A DNA stretch of 61,051 nucleotides from Gryganskiella cystojenkinii (taxonomy: Eukaryota > Mortierellomycota > Mortierellomycetes > Mortierellales > Mortierellaceae). The notes beneath the pieces were generated by a model that was not told where the DNA came from, did not search any database, and saw only the letters and a list, made by a program, of their open reading frames with translations. The DNA is taken from NCBI GenBank assembly GCA_015852425.1, contig JAAAIG010000066.1:17813-78863 (forward strand). The letters are read 5' to 3'. Positions 36,801-48,864 of this stretch are shown here, piece after piece (the first letter of the stretch is position 1; every line of letters begins with the position of its first letter). Both the position numbers and the translations under genes were made by a program.

Positions 36801-39800
36801 CGCTCATCACGCCCACCCTCGGCCGTCCAAAAATTTCCCAAAACCACATCTACTGTATCTCATTAGGATATCCTGCTTCGAGAAGCTGTCGTCAAGTTCA
36901 ACGGTAAAGCGTGGAAACGTATAGCTGAATATTGTTTCCCGGACGGGTCTCGAGACAAGGACAGTTGTCTTCAACGTTGGCGGATGATTTCGAAACCAAG
37001 ATCGATCAAGGGTCCATGGACTCCAGAGGTAAACAGACCTTGCACGCCATTTTTCGTTCTATTCTTTACACATTTTTTGTCCCGTTGCGTTTTGCTGCGT
37101 GCGAGGATTGATGAATCAGTGTAATGTGTGGTCCGTCCATTTGCCACGCATGACAAGATGTTATTGTTTTTTTTGTTTACGAGAAAGAAAAAATTCGAGA
37201 AGCATGCACGATGTGGTTTTGGACCGTTGGCTTTTGTTAGCTGACTAATCTTTTCTTCTCGGCTTGGATGGATCAAAATAAAAAACCAACCTTTTAGGAG
37301 GACCGACAACTTCGGACATTGGTACATGAGCTCGGCGCAGAGAAATGGGTCTTGATCGCGAGTCGACTCGGGTCCAGAACTGGAAAACAATGCCGAGAAC
37401 GCTGGCATAACCACCTCGATCCCAAGAGTAAGTATTGGACCCAAAGACACATTTTTTTTATTTGCGACCGTTGGAAAAGATGAAGGCAGTTTGTCGACCA
37501 AACAAATGATGCCAACCATTGTTCGTTCCCCCCCCNNNNNNNNNNTTTTCCGCACAATCCTCGCCATGGAGCGCATTTTTTTTTGGGTCGACCATTGGTG
37601 TCACCAGCAAAACATTTCTCAGATTTTTTATTGCCCCTGACTTGTCCCTCTCAAACTTTTTTTTGTTTACTGGTCTACTTCCATAGTCGACAAGTCACCA
37701 TTTACGGCTCAAGAGGACGAACTGATCTTCAAGTTGTTTGCTCAACTGGGGTCAAAATGGGCCGAGATGTCCAAGCTTATGCCCGGTCGACCCGACAACG
37801 CGATAAAGAACCATTTCAACACGTCGATGCAACGCAAGAGGAGAAGACTCAGTCTTCAAGATCCTTCAGGTAAATAAACTCGCCCACGTTTTTGCCTTTT
37901 TGCCTTTGGAAAAGGAGGCGCATTGAATTGCACCGCCACACCGTTAATGTACTAACCTTGTGGTCGCGTGTGCGTTAATTTTTAGAATTGCAAATGTCGT
38001 CTTTTGCGGATGGCGAAAGGGAAAGTGGAGCTATCTCACCTTTGGCATCACCGACCTCGGCTACTTCTCCTACCTCGTCGCGTTACAACCGGTTCGATCC
38101 GTACGGTAAGTGACCATGCTATACATCCTGTTGTGAGCATAATTAGGGTTCTTTCGGTTATATTCTTATTCATATTGCCCTTTGACTTTTTATTTACTAT
38201 CAATAGAACGCCGGCACTCGATGCCATCGCTTGAGTTCTCACCAAAAGGCCCGCAGCACAGCAACCATCATCATCATCAACACCACCACCACAACCACAG
38301 CCATAGTCAACATTATCGTACGCACGACCGGAGCGGATCGCGCGACTATTCTTCAGAGACAGGGCATCATCATCCTCAGCAACAACCATCGCAGCACCAC
38401 CCGCAGCAACAGCACCATGGAGCACCACCACCGGTAGGACCACCTGGATACCCAAGAACGATTCCGACACCACCAAAGACCCCGGATGCAAACTCTACGC
38501 TCAAATTCGCTTCGAGCATGTCGAGGTCCATCTCTCTTGGATCAACGGAACGTAATGGTCCAGGAGTGCCAGGAGGAGGACCACAGCACCCAGTATTACC
38601 TCCACCGCCAGTTCCAGGACAGGTACGACCCACCTTACCAAGCATCTCGTCGATTCACAAGCAACAACAATCACCGTATGTAGCTTCGACTCTGGCGGCG
38701 ATAGTCCCGCCTTCATCCATGACCACAACTTCTTTGTCTTCAGCCTCTTCGTCTTCTTCGTCACCACCAATGAAGCTAACTCGGTCATCCTCCCTGAGCG
38801 GGCCTCAATCACCTTATTACAACGCAAACGGAGAGTCGTACACTCACCACCCCACTTATGCGCCTCATCCTCACCAGCAACATCAACATCAACATCACAA
38901 CGGTCATCATTATCATCAGAACCCTCAATACCAACACCAGTCTTTGCACCAGGCGCTACCTCGGCCTAACTATACCCGCCATGAATCCATGGATCAGACA
39001 GTATCGGGACCGGGTCGATTCACTCGGGGTCATGAACATCATCGATCCTTGGATCATGACCCCTTGTCGGCTTTAGCAGAACTTGCCAACCTGGCAGAGC
39101 GTCATCGTGAGATGCCCGGTGGTGGACCAAAGACCTATCACCATGGCTCCATGAACACAGTTGTCGTCCAAAGCAAAGAAGACGCGGAGGAGGATGGCGA
39201 TGATAAAGATGTGGAGGATGACGGCGAATATGACCAAGACTCTCCACAACACCGTCGACGAAGCTCCGGTGCGAATGGCGAAACGATGTCGCGATCAAGA
39301 TCCGGTTCAGGATCCAAGTCTGGCAGAGAGGAGAATCACGATATCGAGGATGCAGTGAACAAGACCATGATCTTGGAATCACCCCATGGGAAGACCAGTC
39401 CAATCCCCCCGCCACCACCACCATCCCTGGTCAATATGGGTCGTCGTTACTCTATTATGGGAACACTGGGCCACGTCAAAGAAGAGGAACACGGCGAGGA
39501 GATGAACCCTGAAACTCCAAAGCAGCACCAGACACAATCTCAATATGTGACTGGACAGTACTATCATCAGTCTCATTCGTATCAAACCGATCCAAGGCAA
39601 TCCTCGAACAAGACCTCGCCGACTTTGCCCAGCCCAAGAGCGCCGCCGATGACCCACAGCCATAGTTATAGTGGTGGATACGGGTACCCTAGTAACAACA
39701 ACAACAGCAGCAACAACGTTGGAAGCAACGGCCACATTGGCGGCTACGGTCGTGACATGAGCTTGGCCGCATATCGGTCCAAGCGGTACTCGATGGATTT

Positions 39801-40236
39801 CTCGACGACGTCAGAACCGACCTCGGAGCGCGATGAGCTGGAGGACGACGAAGATGGAGATGATGACAGAGAGACTGCCGGTCGCGAGAGTGGCGCCATG
39901 TTTGAGGAGGGCATGATTGTTGATGGCATGGTCCAGATCGATGTCGGCCGTACGGTCCAGAGCAAGAACGATACCCGTCGACGAAGTTCTGGTTACTCGT
40001 CTTCGTCCCCGACGTTCCACGGTGAGAGTAATAGTAACGGCCAGAGTGCTGCGACTTCACCACCATTGCCGCCGTCCTCGTCGAGTGTCGCGTCCTTTAC
40101 GACGGGGTATCCCCGCTCTGCGAATGCGAGCCAGGATTTGCAGTCATTTGTGTCGAAGCGCCGAGGGTCGGTACGGGAACTGATGGCGATCGATCACCTA
40201 TGTTTGAGTTCTGAGGACGTGACTCGACGGCCATGA
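33247..40236 (+). CDS. Three-repeat MYB (R1R2R3) transcription factor, very large, Gln/Asn/His-rich
   Basis: DNA-binding regulator. Exons 33247-34722, 36867-37028, 37298-37427, 37687-37869, 37986-38105 and 38207-40236 join in phase to 4101 nt, 1366 residues. The first 480 residues are Gln-, Asn- and His-rich with long runs. R1 starts in exon 1 (KWTRHE, Trp near residue 488) and goes on in exon 2 ([20 protein letters not shown]). The 20-residue Trp-to-Trp spacing is exact only when these two exons are joined. R2 is [15 protein letters not shown] to [11 protein letters not shown]3 is [15 protein letters not shown] to [10 protein letters not shown], with Phe for the first Trp as is usual. The C-terminal 680 residues are low complexity: His-rich, Pro-rich and acidic stretches. 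Intron 1 is 2144 nt, very long for this window, and hides two more possible exons. Intron 3 holds the 10-N gap. Confidence 0.88.
33607..33660 (+). repeat. Polyglutamine codon run, 14 CAA then 4 CAG
   Basis: Eighteen in-frame Gln codons in MYB exon 1, the first fourteen pure CAA, the last four CAG and followed by three CTG. Pure triplet runs slip easily, so length is likely to vary between strains. Confidence 0.95.
33772..33807 (+). repeat. Polyasparagine codon run, 12 AAC
   Basis: Twelve perfect AAC codons in MYB exon 1, coding for 12 Asn after HR. Like the CAA run, it is a pure triplet microsatellite kept in frame. Confidence 0.95.
34504..34542 (+). repeat. Polyglutamine codon run, 13 CAA/CAG
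   Basis: Thirteen Gln codons near the end of MYB exon 1, twelve CAA and one CAG. It lies about 60 codons upstream of R1. Confidence 0.95.
34952..35320 (+). other. Two possible alternative exons in MYB intron 1
   Basis: Exon A, 34952-35089, has acceptor TTGCGCTCAG after a pyrimidine tract, 46 open codons ([19 protein letters not shown]...AIKW), and donor GTACGT. Exon B, 35237-35320, has acceptor TTATTTCAG and 27 codons ([14 protein letters not shown] ... KKNTS), then TGA. Both are phase 0, as is the end of MYB exon 1, so exon 1 + A + B would give a 565-residue Gln-rich protein without a MYB domain. Adding A alone to the MYB form would break R1. These may be an alternative 3' end or the end of a separate gene; only sequence structure supports them. 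Confidence 0.45.
37536..37545. other. Assembly gap of 10 Ns
   Basis: Ten Ns follow directly after a run of seven C (37529-37535), inside MYB intron 3 (37428-37686). The flanking exons are complete, so the coding sequence is not touched. Real gap length is unknown. Confidence 0.98.
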
Positions 40237-42128
40237 AGAACTTGACGTTTTTTCTTCCCTCTCTTTTTTTTTTGTTTTTGTTTTCTGAAAACACCGTTTA
40301 TTTGGTTGTTGTTTTCTTGTAGATATTTTTTGTTTTTGTTCTTGCTCTTTCCCCGCCTCCCTGTTTCCTCCCCCCCTTCCTTCTTGAAAACCTCTCTCGC
40401 ACATATTCGATTCCCCTCCTTTCAACAGAAGAGCTTTCAACGACAATGAAAAAGAGGATTTATTTGTTTTCTGTTTTTTGTTTCGTCTTCTTTTTTTTTA
40501 TATTCATTCATGAAATAAAATAAAAAGTGGCCTCTTTGTTCGCGAAACCACCCCATTGAACCTGCTGAGTGAGACCAACAGTTGTTTAAAGGAATGCGGT
40601 TATTATAAATTATCAATGAATTTTTATTCAAGATGACCTAACAAGGTCAAGCCATTGTCTGTTATAGACTCTTTAGTCAACAAGGGATTGATCCTTCAAA
40701 GACGCAAGACGATTGGGTACAGACGCAGACAACAATAGAAGTTCTTGACAATGTGCCAGGCAGGCTATGCATTATAAACTTAATGATAATAAATTATAAT
40801 ACCACCGGCGACCGCTTTCTTGACTTACTACGACTTGAGGGGGAATCTAAATCCGCGGACAGACTTTCTCCTGTCCTGCCAGACCCAAATATGGCAAAGA
40901 ATGCTGCCGCCAGTGGCCGCCGCCTGTTCTGTTGTCCCTCTGTCTATATGCGGCATTAATCGATCACTGTGATGAACATCTAACAAGCCCTCCCAACGCC
41001 GCTGCGAATACAAGAATAAACAGTCGAAAACCTGACAAAAACATCCTTTGCATTGTTACAGAAATGCCGTGGAACGTAACATTACTATCTGCTCCCATGG
41101 CTACAGTATATACGTACATGAGACTGGAAACAAAAGTGAACATAAAATTATAAAAAAGAGGCACTAAATTTTCCTTAACTTCGCAAAAAAAATCTTATCG
41201 ATTTCCATGCAGCGGCGTGTATTCCCGGCGTGGTTTTCCGTGCCTGTTTGTCGTTGTGGCTCATCTTACTATTCTCGATTGGCATAGAAGAAGTGACAAG
41301 AAGAAAATACTCCCGTGGATCATGGAAAACTTTCTCTATGAAAATCTACAGCTACGCCACACAAAAATGCTCAGATCCATTGCGTTTACCATTAGGGGAG
41401 GTCTGCGCAAAAAAAAAAAAAGAATCGCCAAGAGGTTTCTCGCGCTTTGATCCGGATGATTGTTTCTCCATGATGCCTTTAAGCGACCAAAACTGGGTAT
41501 TCGGTCAAATATAGCTCCCGGTTGGCAGCGGTGCTGTATTATTCCTATAAAAGTAGAAAGGGAGAAAAGATCAATTGACAAAAGAAACAGCGCAGATCTC
41601 TTTTTGAGTTCATGGAAAAGCTGCGGTCGCTATTATTGTTGCTGTTGACGCATCAAAAAAAAAGAAAGTGTTCATGGAACAAAAATGACCAGTTGGGGAC
41701 GGAGGAAGACTGGAGTAAACATGAAAAAGAGAGAAAAGAAAATTTAGACTCAGGAAGCCGTGCATGCGCACTGTTTGCTGCGCTGAATAATGAGCAAGAA
41801 AAAAATATGAAAAAATTAAGCATTGGTGACTGGCGGATAGTTTTGCCGCGACCACCTTCCCTCTCCCCTTCTCGAAAATATCGGATGGCTCAGAGCCATG
41901 GAACAGAGCAAACAGTAGCAAAGCAGGGGGAGGAATTGGATAGAAATAACAGGGGGAAAACACACCGTTGACTGCTCTGCGATTTTCGCCATGTACAGTT
42001 TCGGTAGAGCAGGAGTGACAGCATTCAACCAATTGCTTCAACCAACGTCGTTCGGGTGTTGTCGATGGTCCGATTGAATCCTATTCTTGTCTATACGACA
42101 CCATTTTACTCACACACACCCCCTCCAG

Positions 42129-42178
42129 TTTTTTTTTCTCTCTGCTTTTTGCGTTTTTTTTTCTCTCTGCTTTTTGCG
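42129..42178 (+). repeat. Two perfect tandem copies of a 25-bp T-rich unit
   Basis: The unit is nine T, CTCTCTGC, five T, then GCG, at 42129-42153 and 42154-42178 with no mismatch. A run of about 19 T follows soon after. It lies about 525 bases upstream of the MFS start. Confidence 0.9.
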
Positions 42179-42410
42179 TTCGTCGCTGTCGCCTTTTTTT
42201 TTTTTTTTTTTTTGCCAGGGTTGAATTTGTCAGAAAGGACTGTGCGCCCACCCTCTATTTTTCAGTCTCCGTTCCCAATTGGGGAAATTTGTCTCTGCTT
42301 TTGTGCGCGGCGCGTATGTTGACTAAGACACCATTGAGTAAAGTGCGAATGCTTATTTTTTTGAGTCAGTGCAAACGTAATGACCTCATTTTGCGAGAAA
42401 GAGAAAAAAT

Positions 42411-42418
42411 TATAAAAG
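42411..42418 (+). promoter_or_regulatory. TATA box candidate for the MFS transporter gene
   Basis: TATAAAAG in the context AAATTATAAAAGGTG, 292 bases upstream of the start codon, followed by a CTTCTCTTC leader. Confidence 0.55.
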
Positions 42419-42702
42419 GTGGGGGATTGTCCAGCGAGAAGAAAAAAAAATCCATCAATCAAAAAGCATCTTTTCTTCTCAACATCGAAAACATTCTCTT
42501 CTCTTCTCTTCATTCAGTCACTTGCTGTCCCTTGCATTAACACCCACCTTTTTCTGTTTCCACAACTCTCTCACATAAGCGCAGCAGTTGATACCCCCTC
42601 TTTTACTGTTCCATCCCATCACATCGTTCGCATTCCCCTTTCTCTCACCACAGATCATTCAAGAAATTCTCATCTCCGTGAACCCCTTGACCAACTCCAA
42701 CC

Positions 42703-44638
42703 ATGGCTCAGCAAGACGAATCAAATATCACGATCAGCAGTAACAACAATGTTACGATCGATATCAAGGATACCAAGGAAGAACTCAAAGACGGAGTAAT
42801 AGAACCTCCATCCCTCCTTTCCAACAGTGCCGACAAATCTGTTGATCCGCCATTACCAACTTCATCTTTGGAGCGACTTCGAATCAAGATGACACCATTG
42901 CTTCTCTATGTAGTCTCCACCGCTCAATTTCTCGATATTGGTAAGCATCCCGTACATATTGCGCATACAAAACGAAGGAAAAACTGTGTGCGACACACTT
43001 GCTCTTAAATCGGTTTGGCTTTTATTTTTTGTATGAACTGTTGCACAAAGAGCATCATTGAAAAGAAAATTCTAACCCCGTTTTTGTTTGTCTCTCTCTC
43101 TTTTGACTCGATTAGTCAACGGTGCCTCAGTGTCGGTTGCCATTATCCCCATTGCAGAAGACTTGAAGTTCCAAGTCTCGGAAATCATCTGGATCTTGAA
43201 CGCTTACACCATCGCTTTTGCAGGCCTCTTGCTCGTTTCGGGTCGTCTCGGTGATCTCTTTGGACATCGCAGGATGTTCTTGTTTGGACTCTTTTGGTTC
43301 TCTCTCTGGGCCATTGTCGTCTCTTTTTCTACTTCCCCACTTATGTTTATTATCGCCCGTGCATTACAAGGAATGGGTGCCGCTGGAACAATCCCTACAG
43401 CCATGGCACTGATCGCAACAAACTTCCCACCAGGACCATCACGCACTCGAGCCTTCTCTGTCTTTGCAGCCTTCGGTGGTCTCGGTGCCGTGACCGGTAT
43501 TCTTTTGGCCGGTGGATTGATTGCCTCGATCGGTTGGCAATGGATCTTTAGGATATCGGCCATTGCTGGATTCATGCTCTGGGTACTCGGTTTCCTCTCC
43601 ATCCCGATTATGCCACCCAAGGCCGAGAAACCCAAAGTTGATTATATCGGTGCCGTCACGACGACTGTTGGTGTTACTGGTGTCGTCTACTACATCTCGA
43701 TGGGTGTCCAGGATGGTTGGGCAAGTCCCAAGACCTTGCCAATCTTCTTTGCAGGCGTGATCCTCTTGGCCCTCTTTGTCTTTGCAGAATCTCGAGTTCA
43801 CTCGCCCTTGATGCCGCTCAGGATCTGGAAGAGTAAATCATTTGCGTCCTCTGTCATTCTGGCATTTGTCTCGATGGGCATGTTCCAGGGTGTGATCTAT
43901 TATGCCAACATGGTCTTTCAAGAAGTTTACGGATGGACTGCGATCCAGACTGCGCTTGGTTTCTTGGTCCACTCGCTCCTCGCTGTTGTGGTTTTTACCA
44001 TCTTGGGTCGTGTCATGCCTCGTCTGTCGTTGAAGCCCTTGATCATGACCGGATTCCTCTTGCGTTGTATCACAGCCTTGATGTTCGCGTTTATGAACGA
44101 GCATACGAAGTACTGGGCCATTCCCTTCCCAGCTTTCATTATTCACATCTTTGGTGTCGGATTCTCTCTTTTGCCGATCCAAATCACCGCCGTCAGGGAT
44201 GCAGCAAACAAGGACCAGGGTCTCGTCGGAGCGATTTACAATACAGGACTTCAGATGGGTGCCCCTTTTGGTATTGCGATCTTTAACGTCATTGCGATTT
44301 CGACCAACGGCAACGGTGCCGGTGCCGTCCGAGGAGGACCCGAGCTGATGAAGGGTTACAAGAACGCGTTCTTTGGTATCGTGGCCTTTGGTGTCTTTGG
44401 GTTCCTGTTGACCTTGGTCTTGTTGCCATGGGACAAGCCTAATCGTCCTGCCAAGGGTTCTACCTCTGCCTCCACTCCAGCTGTGGATACGACCGAGACG
44501 ATCACTGCTGCAGCCTTGAATGGGGATTTGGAGCGTGGTGCCCCCGCCGAGGAAATGAATCAGTTCGAGTCTGAAGTCAGTACGATCGCCAGCGAGAAAA
44601 TCTTGGATGCCTCCAAAACGTCCAAGAACGAGCCATAG
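42703..44638 (+). CDS. MFS drug:proton antiporter, DHA2-like (intact copy)
   Basis: Major facilitator transporter; the DHA2 group exports drugs and metals or moves metabolites with protons. Exons 42703-42940 and 43116-44638 (phase 1), 586 residues. A hydrophilic N-terminus is followed by helix 1 (LLLYVVSTAQFLDIVNG), motif A after helix 2 (SGRLGDLFGHRRMF), ARALQGMGAAGTIPTAMAL in helix 4, and many more helices up to LLPWDKPN. The helix count looks like 14, as expected for DHA2. The last 70 residues are Ser-, Thr- and Glu-rich and cytosolic. The intron falls inside the codon after FLDI, the same place as in the broken copy at 57010-58730, so the two are paralogues. Substrate cannot be told from sequence. 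The promoter has a TATA box, which fits inducible expression. Confidence 0.9.
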
Positions 44639-45373
44639 TGTTTAATGACCTGATCATGAATTAGCCTCATCTCTTTTTGCATGTTTTTGCACTTTACAAA
44701 TATACCATTTTGCATCTTTATGTTGTTATCAGCCAATTTTTGTTTGACAGTGTTTGATTTTGAGTTAGCGTTATTCTCGTATTTAACATCTTCGCCTTGG
44801 TAGTAGCTGTTTGACTATTCCCGGTGTCCTCTTCGTCTGTAGCCTTTATGGCGGGAGGGGAAAATATCTTGTGTGAAGACCCAGGCGACTGGAAGAAGTA
44901 GCGTATGGTCTTGCATGAGCCCACAGCAGAAAAACACGACAAGCACGGCTCCTTTTTCTTTCACTAGGAACAATGTTGGTCACCACGCATGTACGGGGGA
45001 CCTGCTCTTCCTTCGAAGAATTCTTGGGTTTTCGAAGAAGCTTCTCCTGAAAACAGTCAAAGGTTCCAAGGGGCGACAATTAAAAATCACTGAGACTGCA
45101 TAACAGCAAAGAAAGCACTACCACCACCACCACCACCACCACCATGACAAGAGTAGGAGACTCTGTTTCCTTGACAAAATTGTGGCCCAGCTAGCACCCG
45201 ATCAGTTTGCAACTGCGGCCTTTCCAGGTCTGGGGCTGAAAAGGGCAAGTAGATGTTATTTTGGATTCCTATCAGCCCTCTTTATTTATTTAATTTATGA
45301 ACATGTCATCCAGCCCTGGTCAATACCCTCGTGATTCATACATTAAACCTTGAGTTATGGCCGATACTGTGGA
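44639..45373. other. Intergenic region with a CCA microsatellite
   Basis: About 730 bases between the MFS stop and the F-box pseudogene. Holds a (CCA)n run at 45121-45143 and AT-rich DNA. No gene seen. Confidence 0.5.
45121..45143. repeat. (CCA)n microsatellite
   Basis: Seven full CCA units plus CC, perfect, then ATGAC. Lies in non-coding DNA. Confidence 0.9.
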
Positions 45374-47388
45374 TTAGAGCCATGGGTCCGTTATACACGA
45401 ATCTACGGTTATACTCTGTGTAGTGAAGGTACAGAACCCGCAGCCGAGACCAACATCCCCGACCGTTCCCGAAATCTGGCCGCGCACGTTCCTCGAGCAT
45501 CTCAGGACATCATCAACGTGCCTGACCTTGAATATATCGGCCATGATTTTGTCCCTCATCGGCTCTCCACCATTTCGTCCTCCTCCAAGGCGATCACTTT
45601 TGACTGCCGAAGATGTTCCGATATGCTCATTGTCCTGTTTGTCGTGGAGCGTGGTCGGATAAGGGTCCCTCTCAGACTGGTGCAAAAAGCCATAGTATAC
45701 TTTCCTCAGCATACGGGCTTTGATTAACCAACCGAGTATCTGTAACGCCGATGGATACCGACGGATCCAATCCAGATCCTCGATCGATATGGGATACTCT
45801 GCGCTCAGATTCAGTTTTTCCAGGTAATGCAATCGGCTCAACAGGATAGATCCTCCCGTCAAATTAAAGACAATCGAACTTCGATTGACCTTGAGATCCT
45901 GCAAAAGTGTACAGACCCGGGGGATGTACCCAAACAGGCACCTAGTGGCCTCGTCCCTTCGAAAATTAAGGACCCGTTCCACGATCCGCAAATGGAGTGT
46001 TTCCAGGAACCGACATGTCCAGGGTTCCTTGATATAGACCGCGGGGGTCATCCTAGGGGTCATTCCAGCAGGAAGAGAGTTTGAATCTTCTGCCTCTCGC
46101 ACTTTCCAAACACCATCTATAGGGGACCCAACTGTGAGGTTAATCCGTGGGTTGAATTGCATTAATATCAAAGTTATCATCATAGGACGGCATCGCAGAC
46201 AGTCGTAATGTCAAGTTCTCTCTGCGTCCGGAAAGGTCAAAAAGGTCTGCATGGTCCTTGGGAGGGGATGAGTCCGTAGAACCTAGGACCGCTTAGGACC
46301 TGGATCTCTTGCAGGTTCGGAGCCTGTCTCGAAAGGATCGCGTAGACTTCCGACTTTACATACTGTTCGGATAAGCTTAACGTCGTCAGAGTGTCCATAA
46401 ACACTTCCAAAAGTTCCTCCAGTTGCTGATCCGTCATTGTAATATCGGAGACATGAAAGACCGTCAGGGGTGGGCAGGACTCGACCGACCAGGTGTTGGT
46501 AGAACTGGGGATCGCACATTCGTCGATCAACATCGAATCGGACATAAAAACTGCTGGAGTCTTGGTCAGTCCTCGACCAGGCTTGTGAGCAACTCCGGCG
46601 TAGATTCGGCGTTGAAGTTGCTCTGGTACTCAAAGGTTGATTTGGGAGTCGTGATAGTGGGATGGCCGCGAGCTTGTCACCCTGTAGAAGAGCCATCTCC
46701 AAGATTGGGTACTCGAGAGATTCTGGCGATTCTGGAGTACCTTGGAGTGAGAGTTCTTTCAGGTTCGGAGAGCCTTGAGCAGGAATTGCCAATGACTCAA
46801 TCGACAAAGTGCCTTTTCGAGTCGAAAAAATGTAATTGTGTCCGGTAGTAGAACAAGGACCAAAGCCTGAAGGATCGAGCTGATTCGACCGGAGAAGGCA
46901 ATCTCCAAAGCGGACAAAGCGGATCGTGCCTCAAAATGACAATGGACGGTGAGCCGATGGCGGCGACACGAGAACTTACTCCAGCAGGTTGAGGTGGGGT
47001 CAAGCCCATAATTAGGTCCTTCAACGTCCTCCAGCTTAAGTTTGCGTACACGTAGTCATACTGGAAGTTACAGGCGATGGCTGTTATGGGAATGTTGATC
47101 GAAGATTTTCCTGAAAATCTTTTAACTCAGGCCTGTTGCCTATCCACTGGACCTCAAAGACGACGCGTTACCTAGTAACCTTGAACCATCACTGACCAAC
47201 CAAGAGATCACATGTGCGATCGTGTAGCCATTCAGGTACGAAAAGATCTCGTCTAGGAGCTCGGGGATCATGGCTGCCTCTCTGGCGTCCTGTTGCCACT
47301 CTTGACTTGGCTCTTTTCGAGAGCTTTTCTTGTGGCCCTGGTCGAGTACGAGGAAGAAAACGGGGAGAGGGTACGGTTCGATATTCAT
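45374..47388 (-). pseudogene. Broken F-box / leucine-rich-repeat protein gene
   Basis: Intact members of such families have an N-terminal F-box that binds Skp1 in SCF ubiquitin ligases and a leucine-rich-repeat array that picks targets. Here the pieces lie in order on the minus strand but in different frames. 47388-47140 has the F-box start (IPELLDEIFSYLNGYTIAHV) and then a TAG. 47051-46780 has NLSWRTLKDLIMGL. 46807-46640 has SPNLKELSLQGTPES. 46545-46240 has LTVFHVSDITMTDQQLEELLEVFMDTLTTLSLSE. 46183-45374 has LETLHLRIVERVL and LSRLHYLEKLNLSAEYP. At least four frame changes or stops are needed to link them, and no splice sites fit. The total span, about 670 codons, fits a complete but decayed copy. 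A single GTAAGT in it could be chance. Confidence 0.7.
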
Positions 47389-48864
47389 CCTGAGAGTTGG
47401 TAGTAGCTTGACTGTATTTTTGTTGAGGTCATCATTTCAAGGAAGTAATGGGCGGATGGAAGATGAAAGAAAGGAATGAGGAATGAAAGACTGAATGAGG
47501 AAAATGAATGACGTCTTTTCATCCTTACAAACATAACCACGCTTTGTACGTGTCGTATTTCTCTTGAAAGATCCATGATGGGCCAGGTCGTGGACCCAGT
47601 TCGGGAGGGAGAGGACGGTTTGCCTGATGTCGACAGTGGTGCTCTTTGAGGAAGACACAACCGCGGTGGAGCGCCTTTTTTTATGGTATAGTATGTCGAC
47701 CTGTGACCGCAGCTTGTGACTTTGCGTACGAGAAGCATTATACAGTGGCAAAATGACTCCAGTACCCTTCCACACTCCCGATTTGTGCCCGTCATCTCGA
47801 GCTGTTTTTGCCTCTTTGCTGTGTACCATGATTACGCCTTGTGGGGAGAATGCTTCTCATGCGCCCTGTGCCTCCTCAACCCAAATATTTCTGAGCAGCG
47901 AAAATCCTCCCGTTTTTGTTGCACTCTTCATCCTCGATTCCTCGATTCCTCGGCCTCTCTTGTGTCCTCATATAGACTCATACAATTTATAGACGTCTTC
48001 TTCTCCCTTTATCTCTCATTCTCCCATCTTCATTTGTTTGCAAATGCCTTGGAAAGAACCAACACCATTGTTTGTATTTTTTGTTTAATCGTTGCAATAA
48101 TTGGTTGTTTGGGGCTCACAATGTCCCCGATCACTGACTGACCTTGTCCTCCATACGATCACAGCGAAAACACGCCCTGTTTCTCTTTTCCCGCTCTGTG
48201 TGACAAAGGCCTAACTGTCCTCACAAAAAATCAGAGTCGTACCTTGACACTCGTACTCTGTACTTTGCATTGCACAAGAACGACAAAATATTCGGTTGTC
48301 CTCCCTCACAAAACAAATTCTTGCTGCTCAACTGCTCTTAGATGTCGGTGCCCACAGCGCACTAGCGAAAAAGAGACACAAAACCACATTTCGAGGTGGT
48401 CCATGTTCAGAAAGATAAAGAACCCACTCTCGCCCCATCCAGAAAACAGACATAAAAAGGACCACACCTTTATTTTCTCTGTCGATTCTTTACACAAAAA
48501 AAAAAAAGTGTGAGAAGTGGTTGTCCGAGAACAAGAGTTCGAAGACCTTTGCAGATGTAACCAAAAAGACAGCAGTAGACGACCTTCATCTCTTTCTCCC
48601 TTCCCCTCTTCCTTCCTCCACTTCATTTCATTTCCGCCTCTGCAACGTTTTCCCTCCCTTTGGCCCTCCCTTTTGCCCTGTTTTAACGTCCTTTCGTTTC
48701 GGCGCTTTCCTTCCTCAACACATATTTCTTCATTCACCTTTCCTCTCTCACTCTCTCTCACTCTCTCTCACTCTCTCTCACTCTCTCTTTCTTTCTCTCC
48801 TGACTCTTCTCACTTTTACTCCTCTTTCTCTTAAATCCGTTCTATTTATCCGTTTCCTGCAATC
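47389..48864. other. Intergenic region with C/T-rich leader of the kelch gene
   Basis: About 1.5 kb. The left part has short ORFs on both strands without recognisable content (47437-47829 minus is the longest). From about 48590 to 48860 it is strongly C/T-rich and holds a CTCTCTCTCA microsatellite. Confidence 0.45.
48743..48787. repeat. CTCTCTCTCA microsatellite in the kelch-gene leader
   Basis: A ten-base unit of CT steps with one CA repeats about four times, just over 75 bases before the start codon. It is probably transcribed. Confidence 0.9.

Larger units (their letters stand above)
40237..42702. other. Intergenic region upstream of the MFS transporter gene
   Basis: About 2.5 kb with no supported gene. 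Contains AT-rich stretches, a 25-bp direct repeat at 42129-42178, a TATA box at 42411 and a C/T-rich leader before the MFS gene. ORFs here (such as 41610-42041 minus) lack protein-like patterns. Confidence 0.45.

Noticed and set aside
36357..36924. Two 169-codon plus ORFs in MYB intron 1
   Set aside because: Pyrimidine-rich DNA lacks stops in several frames; neither frame could supply the missing R1 Trp to the 36867 exon.
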